DNA from: Streptomyces sp. ADI96-02
GTDB taxonomy: Bacteria; Actinomycetota; Actinomycetes; Streptomycetales; Streptomycetaceae
Assembly (NCBI RefSeq): GCF_003846185.1
Contig: NZ_ML123034.1
Coordinates: 1,862,911-1,923,133 of the forward strand
Direction of reading: 5' to 3'
Length of the DNA stretch: 60,223 nucleotides
Both the position numbers and the translations under genes were made by a program. This document shows, piece after piece, positions 52,962 to 60,223 of this stretch (position 1 is its first letter; the number at the start of each line of letters is the position of its first letter). Under the pieces are notes generated by a model that did no database searches, had not been told where the DNA came from, and saw only the letters and a list, made by a program, of their open reading frames with translations.

Positions 52962-53270
52962 CTCGTCTCCGGAGCGTGGCAAACGGACGGCGTGCGCCAC
53001 CGAACCCTTTTCGCCGTGTTTATCCGCAGGCCACAGGGGCGTGGATGGCTTGAACGTCTGGGGTGGTGCGGTTGGTTGATCATCGAGTTCGCTTCAGGGC
53101 GCGCCGGGAGGCCCAGCGCCGCTCGAAACCGAGCCGGAGCAGCAACCCGCCCATGTTCCGGATTGAGCCAGACCCGCAGGGGTGCCGCAGGGGTGCCGCC
53201 GGGTCGAGTTCCTTGCGCGCGAAGAGTTCCGCCCGAAGCTGATCGCGACCGCGACCCTTCGGGCCGCCGA
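52962..53270. other. intergenic, no supported gene
   Basis: Long frames lack starts and signatures. A GCAGGGGTGCC unit is duplicated near 53180. Nothing else is seen. Confidence 0.5.
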
Positions 53271-53759
53271 CTACTCCTCGTTGAACAGGCGGACGACGCG
53301 CGCCGCGGGAAGGCGGGTGAACTCGGTGTCCCAGCGTTCTCCGATCCGCCGGAGCCGTTCCGGGCTCGGGGAGCCGTCCGTCGCCGCGTTCAGGTCGGCC
53401 ATCTCCACGAAGAAGCCGTCCAGGGCAGGGGAGGCAAGGAAGAAGAACGCCACCGGGACGTCGCCGGTGTTGTACGGACGGTGCACGGCACCGCGCGGCA
53501 CCACCGCGTAGTCTCCCGGGCCCAGGGTCAGCGTGGTTCCGTCGACGTCGAGAGTCAGCTCTCCGGCCGTGACGTGAAACGCCTCTTCGTGCTCGTGGTG
53601 CACGTGCGGCGGGGGGCCGGCGGTGTGCGGGGCATGTGTGTACTCGATCAGGGAGTACGCGCCGCCGGTTGCCTCCGCTCCGAGTTTCACCGTCATCGGA
53701 TTGCCCGTAGGGCCGGTCAAGGACCTGCCGCCGGTTGGAACGACTATGGGATCACTCAC
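53271..53759 (-). CDS. cupin domain protein
   Basis: 162 residues from the GTG at 53759 with AGGAG eight bases upstream. The cupin motif 1 is PPPHVHHEHEEAFHVTAGELTL, with the His/His/Glu metal ligands, and motif 2 is PRGAVHRPYNTGDVPV with the last His. The N-terminal tail (SDPIVVPTGGRSLTGPTG) is typical of small quercetinase-like or auxin-binding cupins. The reaction is unknown. It lies alone between the 56-aa gene and the DUF397 array. Confidence 0.88.
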   Translation of the reverse strand: MSDPIVVPTGGRSLTGPTGNPMTVKLGAEATGGAYSLIEYTHAPHTAGPPPHVHHEHEEAFHVTAGELTLDVDGTTLTLGPGDYAVVPRGAVHRPYNTGDVPVAFFFLASPALDGFFVEMADLNAATDGSPSPERLRRIGERWDTEFTRLPAARVVRLFNEE

Positions 53760-53937
53760 GGTGGACTCCTTCGACCGTAGCTTCGGCCGTGGTCGCCACC
53801 ACGGTGCCTCCGGTCCGCAAAGGCCGCCACCGCTGCGGCAGAGCGGCGGGGCCGGCAGGACGCCGAGGATGCCCTGTCGGTCGGGCAGCGGTTCGTTGTG
53901 TACGGCTGCGCGTTCGGTACGTCGCTGGAGCGGCCGG

Positions 53938-54150
53938 TCAGGGAGCGTCGAACTTCCCGGCCCGCACGCCCGCGACGAAAGCGGTGAACGCGCGGGCGGG
54001 AAGCTCGACCACCGGGCCGCCGACCGTGTTCTTGGAGTCGCGGACGGGGACGATGCCGCGCGAGGCAACGAGGTTGACGGCCACCTCGACGCAGTCGCCG
54101 CCGTTCGCGCTGTACGAGGACGTGAACCAACGGGCGGATACGGTCGTCAC
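53938..54150 (-). CDS. DUF397 protein, copy 1
   Basis: 70 residues from the GTG at 54150 with GGAG six bases upstream. The family core is WFTSSYSANGGDCVEVAVNL, SRGIVPVRDSK and a final AFTAFVAGVRAGKF. DUF397 proteins partner with XRE regulators such as the WhiJ/BldB neighbourhood and are proposed to be antitoxin-like or regulatory. It is the last gene of an XRE-DUF397 run. Confidence 0.9.
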   Translation of the reverse strand: MTTVSARWFTSSYSANGGDCVEVAVNLVASRGIVPVRDSKNTVGGPVVELPARAFTAFVAGVRAGKFDAP

Positions 54151-54217
54151 GGGATACTCCTTCGTCGCAGGAAACCCCACCATGCACCTCACGGTGGGGC
54201 GGCGCTCCATCCGATCG

Positions 54218-54427
54218 TCACACGGTGTCGAAGCCACCGGTTCGCACGCCCGCCACGAAATCCGCGAACGCGGCAGCAGGCAGACTCAGCACGGGGCCAC
54301 TCCGGTCCTTCGAGTCACGGACCGGGACGATGCCGCGCGAGGCAACGAGGTTGGCGGCCACCTCGACGCAGTTGCCGCCGTTCGCACTGTACGAGGACGT
54401 GAACCAACGGGCGGATACGGTCGTCAC
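54218..54427 (-). CDS. DUF397 protein, copy 2
   Basis: 69 residues from the GTG at 54427 with the same ribosome binding site and leader as copy 1 (GGAGTATCCC). It is nearly identical to copy 1 up to SRGIVPVRDSK, then diverges (DRSGPVLSLPAAAF). The shared upstream ~60 bp shows a recent tandem duplication of the gene plus its leader. Confidence 0.9.
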   Translation of the reverse strand: MTTVSARWFTSSYSANGGNCVEVAANLVASRGIVPVRDSKDRSGPVLSLPAAAFADFVAGVRTGGFDTV

Positions 54428-54494
54428 GGGATACTCCTTCGTCGCAGGAAACCCCACCAGGCGCGACACGGTGGGGCGGCGCTCCATCCGATCG

Positions 54495-54704
54495 TCACAC
54501 GGTGTCGAACCCACCGGCCCGCACGCCCGCCACGAAATCCACGAACGCGGCAGCAGGCAGACTCAGCACCGGGCCACCCCGGTCCTTCGAGTCACGGACC
54601 GGGACGACGCCGCGCGAGGCGGCGAGGTTGGCGGCCACCTCGACGCAGGCACCGCCGTTCGAGCTGTACGAGGACGTGAACCAACGAGGGGAGTCAGCCT
54701 TCAT
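54495..54704 (-). CDS. DUF397 protein, copy 3
   Basis: 69 residues from the ATG at 54704, beginning KADSPRWFTSSYSSNGG. Its C-terminal half (PVLSLPAAAF) is almost that of copy 2 and its N-terminus is like copy 4, so it looks like a mosaic of its neighbours. Confidence 0.9.
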   Translation of the reverse strand: MKADSPRWFTSSYSSNGGACVEVAANLAASRGVVPVRDSKDRGGPVLSLPAAAFVDFVAGVRAGGFDTV

Positions 54705-54976
54705 GGGAGTGCCCTTTCGTAGCCGGAGCACCACCATGCACGACGCGGCAGAGCGACGCCAGACCCGCCTTTCGGACAACGCCGAGCCGTCACGCGTCGA
54801 AGTCGCACTCCAGGATGCAGGCCGCCGCGTCCAGGGCATCTCGTTGGCCTCCACCGGGCGGCAGCCTCCTCCGCGAAGGCGGTTCGGCCCCGAACCCCAC
54901 TGTGGCGTTCGCGGTCTGGCGGTACTCAGGCTCACGCCCGCCCGCGTCGGGGGCCGTCTACGGTTCCCTCTCTCCG
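54705..54976. other. gap inside DUF397 array
   Basis: A minus-strand frame ending DAAACILECDFDA is open, but I cannot find a start with a ribosome binding site. It may be a decayed fourth-type gene of the array. Confidence 0.35.
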
Positions 54977-55027
54977 GACAACAGCGCTGCCCCACCATGC
55001 CGGGCATGGTGGGGCAGCGCTGTTGTC
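54977..55027 (-). terminator. 25-bp-arm perfect inverted repeat after copy 4
   Basis: Arms 54977-55001 and 55003-55027 are perfectly complementary (25 bp, 1-nt centre). It begins 6 bases after the copy 4 stop and probably terminates the XRE-DUF397 mRNA. The length is unusual for a bacterial terminator. Confidence 0.75.
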
Positions 55028-55033
55028 GGCTCG

Positions 55034-55243
55034 TCAGACGGTGTCGAACTTGCCAGCCCGCACGCCCGCGACGAACGCGGTGAACGCGCCGGCCGCAACG
55101 TCGATGACCGGGCCGTCCACGCTCTTGGAGTCACGGACCGGGACGATGCCGCGCGAGGCGGCGAGGTTGGCGGCGACCTCTACGCACTGGCCGCCGTTGC
55201 TGCTGTAGGAGGACGTGAACCAATGCCAGGTTTCGGTCGTCAC
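55034..55243 (-). CDS. DUF397 protein, copy 4
   Basis: 69 residues starting at 55243, overlapping the XRE stop by four bases, so the two are translationally coupled. The core is WFTSSYSSNGGQCVEVAANL and SRGIVPVRDSK, with a distinct tail (VDGPVIDVAAGAFTAF). This is the original partner of the XRE gene by position. Confidence 0.92.
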   Translation of the reverse strand: MTTETWHWFTSSYSSNGGQCVEVAANLAASRGIVPVRDSKSVDGPVIDVAAGAFTAFVAGVRAGKFDTV

Positions 55244-56067
55244 AAGGCACCCTTTCGTAACTTGCTGATCATGGCCACAGACTCGGCCTGTGAGGCAGCT
55301 TCGGCCTGCATCTGATGGTAGGCCGTCATCAAGGGTTGGACGAAGTGTGTATCGCGCTCCAGCCGCCCTTGCTGCGCAGATTCGGAGTAGACGACCTGCG
55401 ACCGGTCCGGAAGAGTCAGCAGGGTCACTGGTAGATCGAACGCCCGCCGTTCTCCGAGCTCGAACGGAGCGAGCTGGAGAACTGTGGAAGGCGACTCAGC
55501 GAATGCCACGAGCTTGTCCAACTGTGCTTTCATGACGGAGGACCCGCCGACGGATCGCCGGATGCAACTTTCGTCCAACACCGCATAGACCATCGGCGGT
55601 GGGGTCCTGGCGAGGGAGTCTTGCCTCTCCGCTAGCAGAGCGAGCCATTCCTCTGCCTGCTGCTCCGTGATCGCTCCCCGTCGCGTTGCACCCATGGCGA
55701 TAGCTGCGGCGTACTCCTCAGTCTGAAGCAGCCCTGGGACGATCCCGAGTTCGAAGAGCCTGATCTCTGCGGCCCGGGTCTCTTGCCGCACGAACTCCGG
55801 GAATCCCTCAAGCAGTGCCGTGTTCTTCATGGCCTGGACCATCCGTTGGAACCTGTCCACCGTTCCAAGGGCCCTGTCAGCACTCCTCGCAAAGCGAGGA
55901 GTTGAGGGTCGCCGACCAGTTTCCACCGCAGAAATATGCGTCCCCGAGCACCCCATACGCGCCCCTAGCTCATCCTGCGTCCAGCCACGCACATCTCTGA
56001 GCTGTCGCAGTTGCAGGCCAAACGCTACCCCCGGGTCTTCGGGGTCGAGTTCCTTGCGGTTGACCAT
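55240..56067 (-). CDS. XRE-family regulator with DUF5753 domain
   Basis: 275 residues from the ATG at 56067 (VNRKELDPEDPGVAFG). The HTH is LRQLRDVRGWTQDELGARMGCSGTHISAVETGRRPS. The C-terminal part (FELGIVPGLLQTEEYAAAI, VLDESCIRRSVGG, LQLAPFELGERRAF) is the DUF5753 domain of WhiJ-type regulators. These usually act with a DUF397 partner, here encoded in overlap. It is divergent from the five-gene cassette starting at 56174, which it may control. Confidence 0.93.
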   Translation of the reverse strand: MVNRKELDPEDPGVAFGLQLRQLRDVRGWTQDELGARMGCSGTHISAVETGRRPSTPRFARSADRALGTVDRFQRMVQAMKNTALLEGFPEFVRQETRAAEIRLFELGIVPGLLQTEEYAAAIAMGATRRGAITEQQAEEWLALLAERQDSLARTPPPMVYAVLDESCIRRSVGGSSVMKAQLDKLVAFAESPSTVLQLAPFELGERRAFDLPVTLLTLPDRSQVVYSESAQQGRLERDTHFVQPLMTAYHQMQAEAASQAESVAMISKLRKGAL

Positions 56068-56173
56068 GTCGAGACCCCTAATTCTTCGAGCAAAGCGTGC
56101 AGGTTGAAGACAGACCAACCCTAGGCCACCCTGAATCTCCTCGTAGTCAAACGACTACAGAGAGGAGCGACAG

Positions 56174-56452
56174 GTGTACGACGAGAACGCACGCCCGAAT
56201 ACACGGCAACCTCCGCCCACTCCCAGCCCCGCCCCTTCCCCCGCCCTCGGCACCCTCATGGTGGACACCAGCCGTGACAACCGCGTGGGCGAGTTCCGAG
56301 GGGTCGCCGGCTTCTACTGGTCGCTGCGCCCCGTGGGCGGCGGGATCGAGTGGGAGGTCGAGCCCCGGTACGTACGCCCCGCGCTCCTCATGGAACAGCT
56401 CCGGGCCCGTACCGCACGCCTCAACGCCCGGAGCCGGGGTGAGGTGCTGTGA
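56174..56452 (+). CDS. small protein, first gene of five-gene cassette
   Basis: 92 residues from the GTG at 56174 with GAGGAG eight bases upstream. The N-terminal half is Pro-rich (QPPPTPSPAPSPALG). The rest has VGEFRGVAGFYWSLRPVGGGIEWEVEP and a basic amphipathic tail. No family is recognised. The stop overlaps the next start. Confidence 0.75.
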   Translation: MYDENARPNTRQPPPTPSPAPSPALGTLMVDTSRDNRVGEFRGVAGFYWSLRPVGGGIEWEVEPRYVRPALLMEQLRARTARLNARSRGEVL

Positions 56453-56763
56453 GCGCCCGGACCCGCCCACCACTGCGGGTTGCCCTCTCCCTCGCCCTCG
56501 GCGCGGCCGAAGTCCGGTTGCGGCTCCGCTTTCCGCGCCTGATGTGGGCCCTCACCCGGACTCCGGCCGAGAGCAGCGCTCCCTTCGACGAACTCGTACG
56601 CATCGAGTCCGACCCTGCCTACCGGGCCCTGTTCTTCGCCGAGTTGGACGCCTCGCTCGACAACCGGTTCGCCACCCGCACGGCCGTGGTGGAGGAGATC
56701 GAGGCGGCGGCCGACCGGCTCCGGGCCCTGATCGCGTGCGGCGACCACGAGCGTGCCGCGTGA
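56449..56763 (+). CDS. small basic helical protein, second gene of cassette
   Basis: 104 residues from the GTG at 56449, overlapping the previous stop by four bases. The segments LRVALSLALGAAEVRLRLRFPRLMWALTR and FFAELDASLDNRFATRTAVVEEIEAAADRLRALI predict mostly helix, the last possibly coiled-coil. The function is unknown. Confidence 0.72.
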   Translation: MSARTRPPLRVALSLALGAAEVRLRLRFPRLMWALTRTPAESSAPFDELVRIESDPAYRALFFAELDASLDNRFATRTAVVEEIEAAADRLRALIACGDHERAA

Positions 56764-57137
56764 GGCGCGCGAGCTACGCCGCCGAGGTCACCGTCACGGA
56801 CGGACAGCGGTTCGCCTCGCTCGGCGGTGTCACCGTACGGAACCGCCGACTGGTGCTCCTGTGGCTCCGCAGGCAGGCGCTCCGACTGGCGAACGGGCAC
56901 GGATTCCCGGCCGCCGCCGATCCCGTGCGGCTGCCGACCGGTGACGTACGACCGGTCCGCTTCCACAGTTCGGACGCGCCGGAAGTACTGCGCCTCTGGG
57001 CCACCGGCAGCGCGCACCAGGACCATGCGATACGGGCCCTGGAGGCGGGATTTCCCGCGCTGTTCACGGTCCTCGACCCCGCCGTCGGACTGAGCGTGAC
57101 GCTCGCCGGGTGGCGCGGGCGTCTGGCCGACCGGTAG
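56760..57137 (+). CDS. hypothetical protein, third gene of cassette
   Basis: 125 residues from the GTG at 56760, overlapping the previous stop by four bases. Two strands (YAAEVTVTDGQRFASLGGVTVRNRRLVLLWLRRQAL) begin the protein, and the second half has LEAGFPALFTVLDPAVGLSVTLAGW. No motif is recognised. It is translationally coupled. Confidence 0.72.
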   Translation: MRRASYAAEVTVTDGQRFASLGGVTVRNRRLVLLWLRRQALRLANGHGFPAAADPVRLPTGDVRPVRFHSSDAPEVLRLWATGSAHQDHAIRALEAGFPALFTVLDPAVGLSVTLAGWRGRLADR

Positions 57138-57157
57138 GCCCGGGACACGACACGGAC

Positions 57158-57622
57158 ATGAACGACGTACTCCAGTGCACCGCCGTGACCCTTCTCCCGT
57201 TCGACGACGTACCGGCCGCCGCCCTCACCGCCCCCTTGGAGGACGGCCCCAAGCCGGGCTCCTACCTCCTGTGCGACCTCGGCGAGCACGACGAGCGCAC
57301 CGAGCACGCCGCGCACCTCCGGTCGGCCGAGACGCCGAGCGCGCCGGCGCTGTGGTTCTTCTGGACCGGCAGCGGCGCGGACCGCGTCCACCGGGTCGCG
57401 ACCGCACCCTGGTGTCCCGCCCTCCTCCACCACCTCCGTACGGGTGTCGTGCAGCGGTGCGCGTTCTTCGACCGCCACGCCGCGCCGCACTCCTGGAGCG
57501 TGACGGACCCGCTCGGCGACCTGATCGCCGCACGACTCGTGTCCGACGACGATCCCGACGCCGAACCTGACGACGACCCCGACGACCCGGACGACTCCTC
57601 CTCCGATTGGCCTCGACCATGA
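57158..57622 (+). CDS. hypothetical protein, fourth gene (paralogue of fifth)
   Basis: 154 residues from the ATG at 57158. Shared with the next gene: CTAVTLLP near the start, LCDLGEHDERTEHAAHL, then APWCPALL and HSWSVTDPLGD. The C-terminal tail is Asp-rich (DDDPDAEPDDD). The pattern suggests a tandem duplication. The function is unknown. Confidence 0.72.
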   Translation: MNDVLQCTAVTLLPFDDVPAAALTAPLEDGPKPGSYLLCDLGEHDERTEHAAHLRSAETPSAPALWFFWTGSGADRVHRVATAPWCPALLHHLRTGVVQRCAFFDRHAAPHSWSVTDPLGDLIAARLVSDDDPDAEPDDDPDDPDDSSSDWPRP

Positions 57623-57963
57623 ACACCTGCACCGCCGTCGCGCTCCTGCCGCCACCGCGTCACGTGATCGCTCTCTCGGTCCCCGGACACCGGCCCGAAG
57701 CCGGACACGTCCTCTGCGAACTCGGCGAGAACCACGACGCCGACCACGCCGCGATGCTGTGGGACGAAGGCGGCCGGCCCGGAAGCGCCGTCTGGGCCCG
57801 ATGGAGCGAGGAACGCGCCGAACTCGCCTCCCTCCCCTGGTGTCCCGCACGCGATGCCCGGGAAGAGGCGTGCGGGCTGTTCGCCGGTCACCCGCCCGGC
57901 CACAGCTGGGAGATCACGGACCCCATCGACGAAGCGATCACGCGGGGCCTGGGTCTTGTCTGA
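57619..57963 (+). CDS. hypothetical protein, fifth gene (paralogue of fourth)
   Basis: 114 residues from the ATG at 57619, overlapping the fourth gene by four bases. It repeats CTAVALLP, LCELGENHDADHAAML, LPWCPA and HSWEITDPIDEA without the acidic tail. The Cys-Pro and His-Ser-Trp positions are shared with the fourth gene and may be functional. Confidence 0.72.
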   Translation: MNTCTAVALLPPPRHVIALSVPGHRPEAGHVLCELGENHDADHAAMLWDEGGRPGSAVWARWSEERAELASLPWCPARDAREEACGLFAGHPPGHSWEITDPIDEAITRGLGLV

Positions 57964-58035
57964 CACAGGATCGATCCGATGCGGGCCCGCCGGGCCGCAG
58001 CGAGGCGTGCTGCCCGGCGGGCCGACCCGCCTGGT

Positions 58036-59025
58036 TCAGCCCTGGAGGGTGGCGAGCCAGTCGGTCAGCAGGCGGTTGACCTCGTCGGGGCGCTCCTGCT
58101 GGATCCAGTGGCCGCAGGCGTCCAAGAGGTGGGAGGCGGACAGGCCGGGAAGGGCGCTGGGGTAGGCGTCGATGGCATCGGACATCCAGGTGGTGGAGGC
58201 GTCCAGGGCTCCGCCGATGAACAGGGACGGCTGTTCGATCGGGGCTCCGCGGTGCGGGGCGAGTTCTTCCCAGTCGCGGTCCATGTTGCGGTAGCGGTTG
58301 AGGGCGCCTGTCAGGCCGGTGCGCTCGAACTCCCCGGCGTAGACGTCGAGGTCGTCCTCGCTCAGCCAGGCCGGGAGGACGCCCGTGGGGAAGCGGTCGC
58401 GCAGCCGGCCGCCGTCGCGGGCGACGAAGTGGGGGTCGGGCATGCCCCGGGCGGGCATGGTGTCGGCGGCCAGGGCCGCGTAGAAGCCAGCGAGCCAGCC
58501 CCGGACGTCGGGCTCGATCTCCGCCTCGGCGCGGCCGGGCTCCTGGAAGTAGGAGACGTAGAACTCCTGCTCGGGGCCGCCGATCCGGCCGAAGACGTCG
58601 GTCGGGCGCGGGCCGCCGGGCGGCGCGTAGGGGACGCTCAGCAGGCCGACGGCGCGGAACACCTCGGGGCGGAGCAGCGCCGAGGCGGAGGCGATGTTGG
58701 AGCCCCAGTCATGGCCGACCACCACCGCGCTCTCCTCGCCGAGGGCACGCACGACGGCGACGTTGTCCTCCACCAGGTCGAGCATCCGGTAGGCATCGGT
58801 CGCCTCCGGCTTGGAGGAACGGCCGTAGCCGCGCACGTCGATCGCCACCGCCCGGTAGCCGGCCGCGGCGAGGGCCGGGAGCTGGCGGCGCCAGGAGTAC
58901 CAGGACTCGGGGAAGCCGTGCACGAGCAGGACCAAGGGGCCAGTGCCCTGCTCGACCAGGTGCAGCCGCCCGGCCGGGGCCTCGACGGTGCGGTGGCGGA
59001 GCTCGGCGGTCGGCTCGGGCTGCAT
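58036..59025 (-). CDS. alpha/beta hydrolase, epoxide hydrolase type
   Basis: 329 residues from the ATG at 59025. HGFPESWYSWRRQ is the oxyanion motif (HGxP) of epoxide hydrolases. The nucleophile elbow is VVVGHDWGSNIAS with Asp, and CGHWIQQERP holds the catalytic His. The cap domain lies about 150-240 with two Tyr residues (FYVSYF) that could polarise the epoxide. It is a stand-alone gene on the minus strand. The substrate is unknown. Confidence 0.93.
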   Translation of the reverse strand: MQPEPTAELRHRTVEAPAGRLHLVEQGTGPLVLLVHGFPESWYSWRRQLPALAAAGYRAVAIDVRGYGRSSKPEATDAYRMLDLVEDNVAVVRALGEESAVVVGHDWGSNIASASALLRPEVFRAVGLLSVPYAPPGGPRPTDVFGRIGGPEQEFYVSYFQEPGRAEAEIEPDVRGWLAGFYAALAADTMPARGMPDPHFVARDGGRLRDRFPTGVLPAWLSEDDLDVYAGEFERTGLTGALNRYRNMDRDWEELAPHRGAPIEQPSLFIGGALDASTTWMSDAIDAYPSALPGLSASHLLDACGHWIQQERPDEVNRLLTDWLATLQG

Positions 59026-59288
59026 GGGCTTCTCCTCGATTCGCGGGCGGACGCGGCTACCCGTCGATCATGTGGCGCGGCACCCGCCCGACGCGATCAG
59101 CCTTGCCGTTCCGGCAAACTCGACGGTGTTCGGGGGCCGGCCGCGCTGACCGGCCGCCCTCGGCCTTCACCGGCGTCCACCGGCGTCCAGGCGGCCTCGG
59201 GCCCGGCCGCGCGGTCACCGGCACATGCGTGGGCCCGGATCGCGGATGATCGATCCGGGCCCACGGTCGTACGGGTGTCGTCGGTGCG
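59026..59288. other. intergenic, hairpin near 59222-59263
   Basis: GTGGGCCCGGATC and GATCCGGGCCCAC form a perfect inverted repeat around CGCGGATGATC-type sequence, likely a terminator for the DUF6243 gene. Confidence 0.6.
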
Positions 59289-59504
59289 TCAGCTCTGCGC
59301 GGGGCCGTCCTGCCCGCCCTGCTCCGCCGGGGCGGCGGCCTGGGCCTCGGCGCGTTCGCGCATCTTGCGCACCAGCTCCTGCTTCTTGTCCTCGGCGGCC
59401 TTGCGGTCGGCGCCTCGCGCGGAACCCGCGCCCTGCTGTTCGGCGCGGGTCAGCTTCTTGCGCTGACCGCCGACGCCGAGGAGGTTGTTGCGGCTCTTGG
59501 CCAC
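59289..59504 (-). CDS. DUF6243-family small protein
   Basis: 71 residues from the GTG at 59504 with GGGAG eight bases upstream. The N-terminal AKSRNNLLGVGGQRKKLTRAEQQ is the family hallmark. The rest is a charged helix (DRKAAEDKKQELVRKMRERAEAQ), Gln/Gly-rich at the end. These are conserved Streptomyces proteins of unknown role. The strong basic charge suggests nucleic acid or protein contact. Confidence 0.82.
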   Translation of the reverse strand: MAKSRNNLLGVGGQRKKLTRAEQQGAGSARGADRKAAEDKKQELVRKMRERAEAQAAAPAEQGGQDGPAQS

Positions 59505-59599
59505 GGCGTTCTCCCGTTCGTGGTGAGAAGTGAGGAAGGAAGTGATCGGGTGATCGGAATCGATCCGGTGGGCGACGGGTGGCTGCACCCGTCGCGCTC

Positions 59600-59629
59600 T
59601 CACTCGTAGATCTGGAAGAACGAAGACAT
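59600..59629 (-). CDS. possible 9-aa micro-ORF upstream of DUF6243 gene
   Basis: ATG, eight sense codons (SSFFQIYE) and TGA, 95 bases before the DUF6243 start on the same strand. It has aromatic codons with little ribosome-binding signal. It might be a leader peptide or chance. Confidence 0.25.
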   Translation of the reverse strand: MSSFFQIYE

Positions 59630-59938
59630 GCCCCAAACCGTACCCCGCCCCCGGAGCGCCCGGCACCAGGTTTTCCGGCCGCCGGGCGGACCGCCGCCCG
59701 GTCGGCCAGATACTCCCGGGCCTTCAGCCAGGGCAGGAACTGAGCGGTTGCGCTCCCCTTGCAGGCGCCGCGCGCCGACCGGCGCGTCACGCCCGCCCTT
59801 CCGCACGTGGCACGACGTGTTCACGGCCGTGCTGGTCCCATCTGGTGACCTTGCTCGTGGTGATGGACGGCACCGCTGCCTCCCGGGTCGGCCAGGGTCA
59901 CGGTGCAGGGCGAGGCACCCGGTTCTGTACCCGGAACA

Positions 59939-60012
59939 GCAAGCCGTGATGGGCTTGCACCGCCAGACTCCGGGAATCGGCTCTCCGCATGCGAGAGCCT
60001 GGGGAGTTTCCC
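59939..60012 (+). other. structured leader with two hairpins upstream of secreted gene
   Basis: GCAAGCC (59939-59945) pairs with GGCTTGC (59952-59958). GGCTCTC (59979-59985) pairs with GAGAGCC (59993-59999), enclosed by GGGAA (59972-59976)/TTCCC (60008-60012). The AT-rich block 60020-60075 with TTGACA follows. This could be a regulatory RNA or a terminator cluster. Confidence 0.4.
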
Positions 60013-60088
60013 TGGGGCCCTATGGACCATTTTGACATTTCATGGGATTTGATCGCCTTTTTCTTATGTTTCGCGATGTGGAGGGCTT

Positions 60089-60223
60089 ATGTCTGTCGCC
60101 TGTCTGGGCAGCCCTCGTTTGGTTTCCGTGGCCCTGTCGGTAGCCATGGGAGTGCCACTGCCCTACGCGGCAGGCATCGGCCACGCCTTCGCTGCGTCGA
60201 GCGAGCCATCGGGTGGGGGGTCG
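60089..60223 (+). CDS. secreted protein, N-terminal fragment (runs off right edge)
   Basis: 45 codons are visible from the ATG at 60089 with GGAGGG four to five bases upstream. An in-frame stop is not reached. SVACLGSPRLVSVALSVAMG is a signal peptide core, followed by PLPYAAGIGHAFAASSEPSGGGS, with a likely cleavage after AFA or AAS and a Ser/Gly linker. The family cannot be told. The AT-rich upstream DNA differs from the neighbours, which may mark the start of another foreign region. Confidence 0.7.
   Translation, partial: MSVACLGSPRLVSVALSVAMGVPLPYAAGIGHAFAASSEPSGGGS

Noticed and set aside
53165..53270. Additional small gene before the cupin stop
   Set aside because: Open frames exist in three frames but none has a start with a ribosome binding site or a plausible domain.
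59880..60012. Possible c-di-GMP (GEMM) riboswitch near the right edge
   Set aside because: GCAGGGCGAGGC and ACAGCAAGCC faintly resemble the core, but the P2 helix and GGTAGCGGGGTTACC tetraloop-receptor side are missing.

Overview
The window is high-GC actinobacterial chromosome, almost certainly Streptomyces. The evidence is third-position G/C bias, frequent GTG starts, a hrdA-type sigma factor next to dnaG, DUF397/XRE gene arrays, a class F-type sortase, and a TAT-exported PhoX. Most is core chromosome, with accessory gene clusters inserted.

Layout. 1-10 kb: a lanthipeptide locus on the minus strand (class III/IV synthetase with an intact zinc site, S9-family peptidase, 38-aa precursor, two ABC exporters of which one is cut by the window edge). 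It is divergent from a two-component system. 10.2-17.4 kb: a 7.2-kb lower-GC island bounded by a 23-bp direct repeat of a tRNA 3' end. It holds a lactococcin-972-type bacteriocin with its membrane protein and ABC ATPase, a GT39-like membrane glycosyltransferase and a broken FG-GAP gene. I find no recombinase. 17.4-18 kb: three tRNA genes. 18-46 kb: core genes (FGGY kinase, heterodimeric ABC exporter, hrdA, dnaG, FAD reductase, dgt, SanA-like, GGCT-like, cutA, class IV aminotransferase, sortase, TauE-like permease, phoX, VOC protein, ArsR-like regulator, ppdK, dusB, lipoprotein, FAD oxidoreductase). 46-49 kb: a compact minus-strand operon made of a 22-aa hydrophobic peptide, a 13-bp hairpin, an AMP-forming ligase and a nine-TM protein with YD and GLGD motifs like presenilin-type intramembrane proteases. 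49-54 kb: ABC-2 permease, serine hydrolase divergent from a TetR-like regulator, a 56-aa membrane protein and a cupin. 54-58 kb: four DUF397 genes behind one XRE regulator, divergent from five overlapping small genes of unknown function. 58-60.2 kb: epoxide hydrolase, a DUF6243 protein, a structured AT-rich leader and the start of a secreted protein that leaves the window.

Three separate short-peptide loci (38 aa lanthipeptide, 97 aa lactococcin-like, 22 aa peptide) share a design: the peptide gene is followed by a strong perfect hairpin, then by or next to the maturation, transport or immunity genes. The 22-aa peptide/ligase/GxGD-protease operon is the best candidate here for an undescribed system. 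Coordinates of starts are chosen from ribosome binding sites and overlaps; functions are family-level inferences from sequence reading without database searches.
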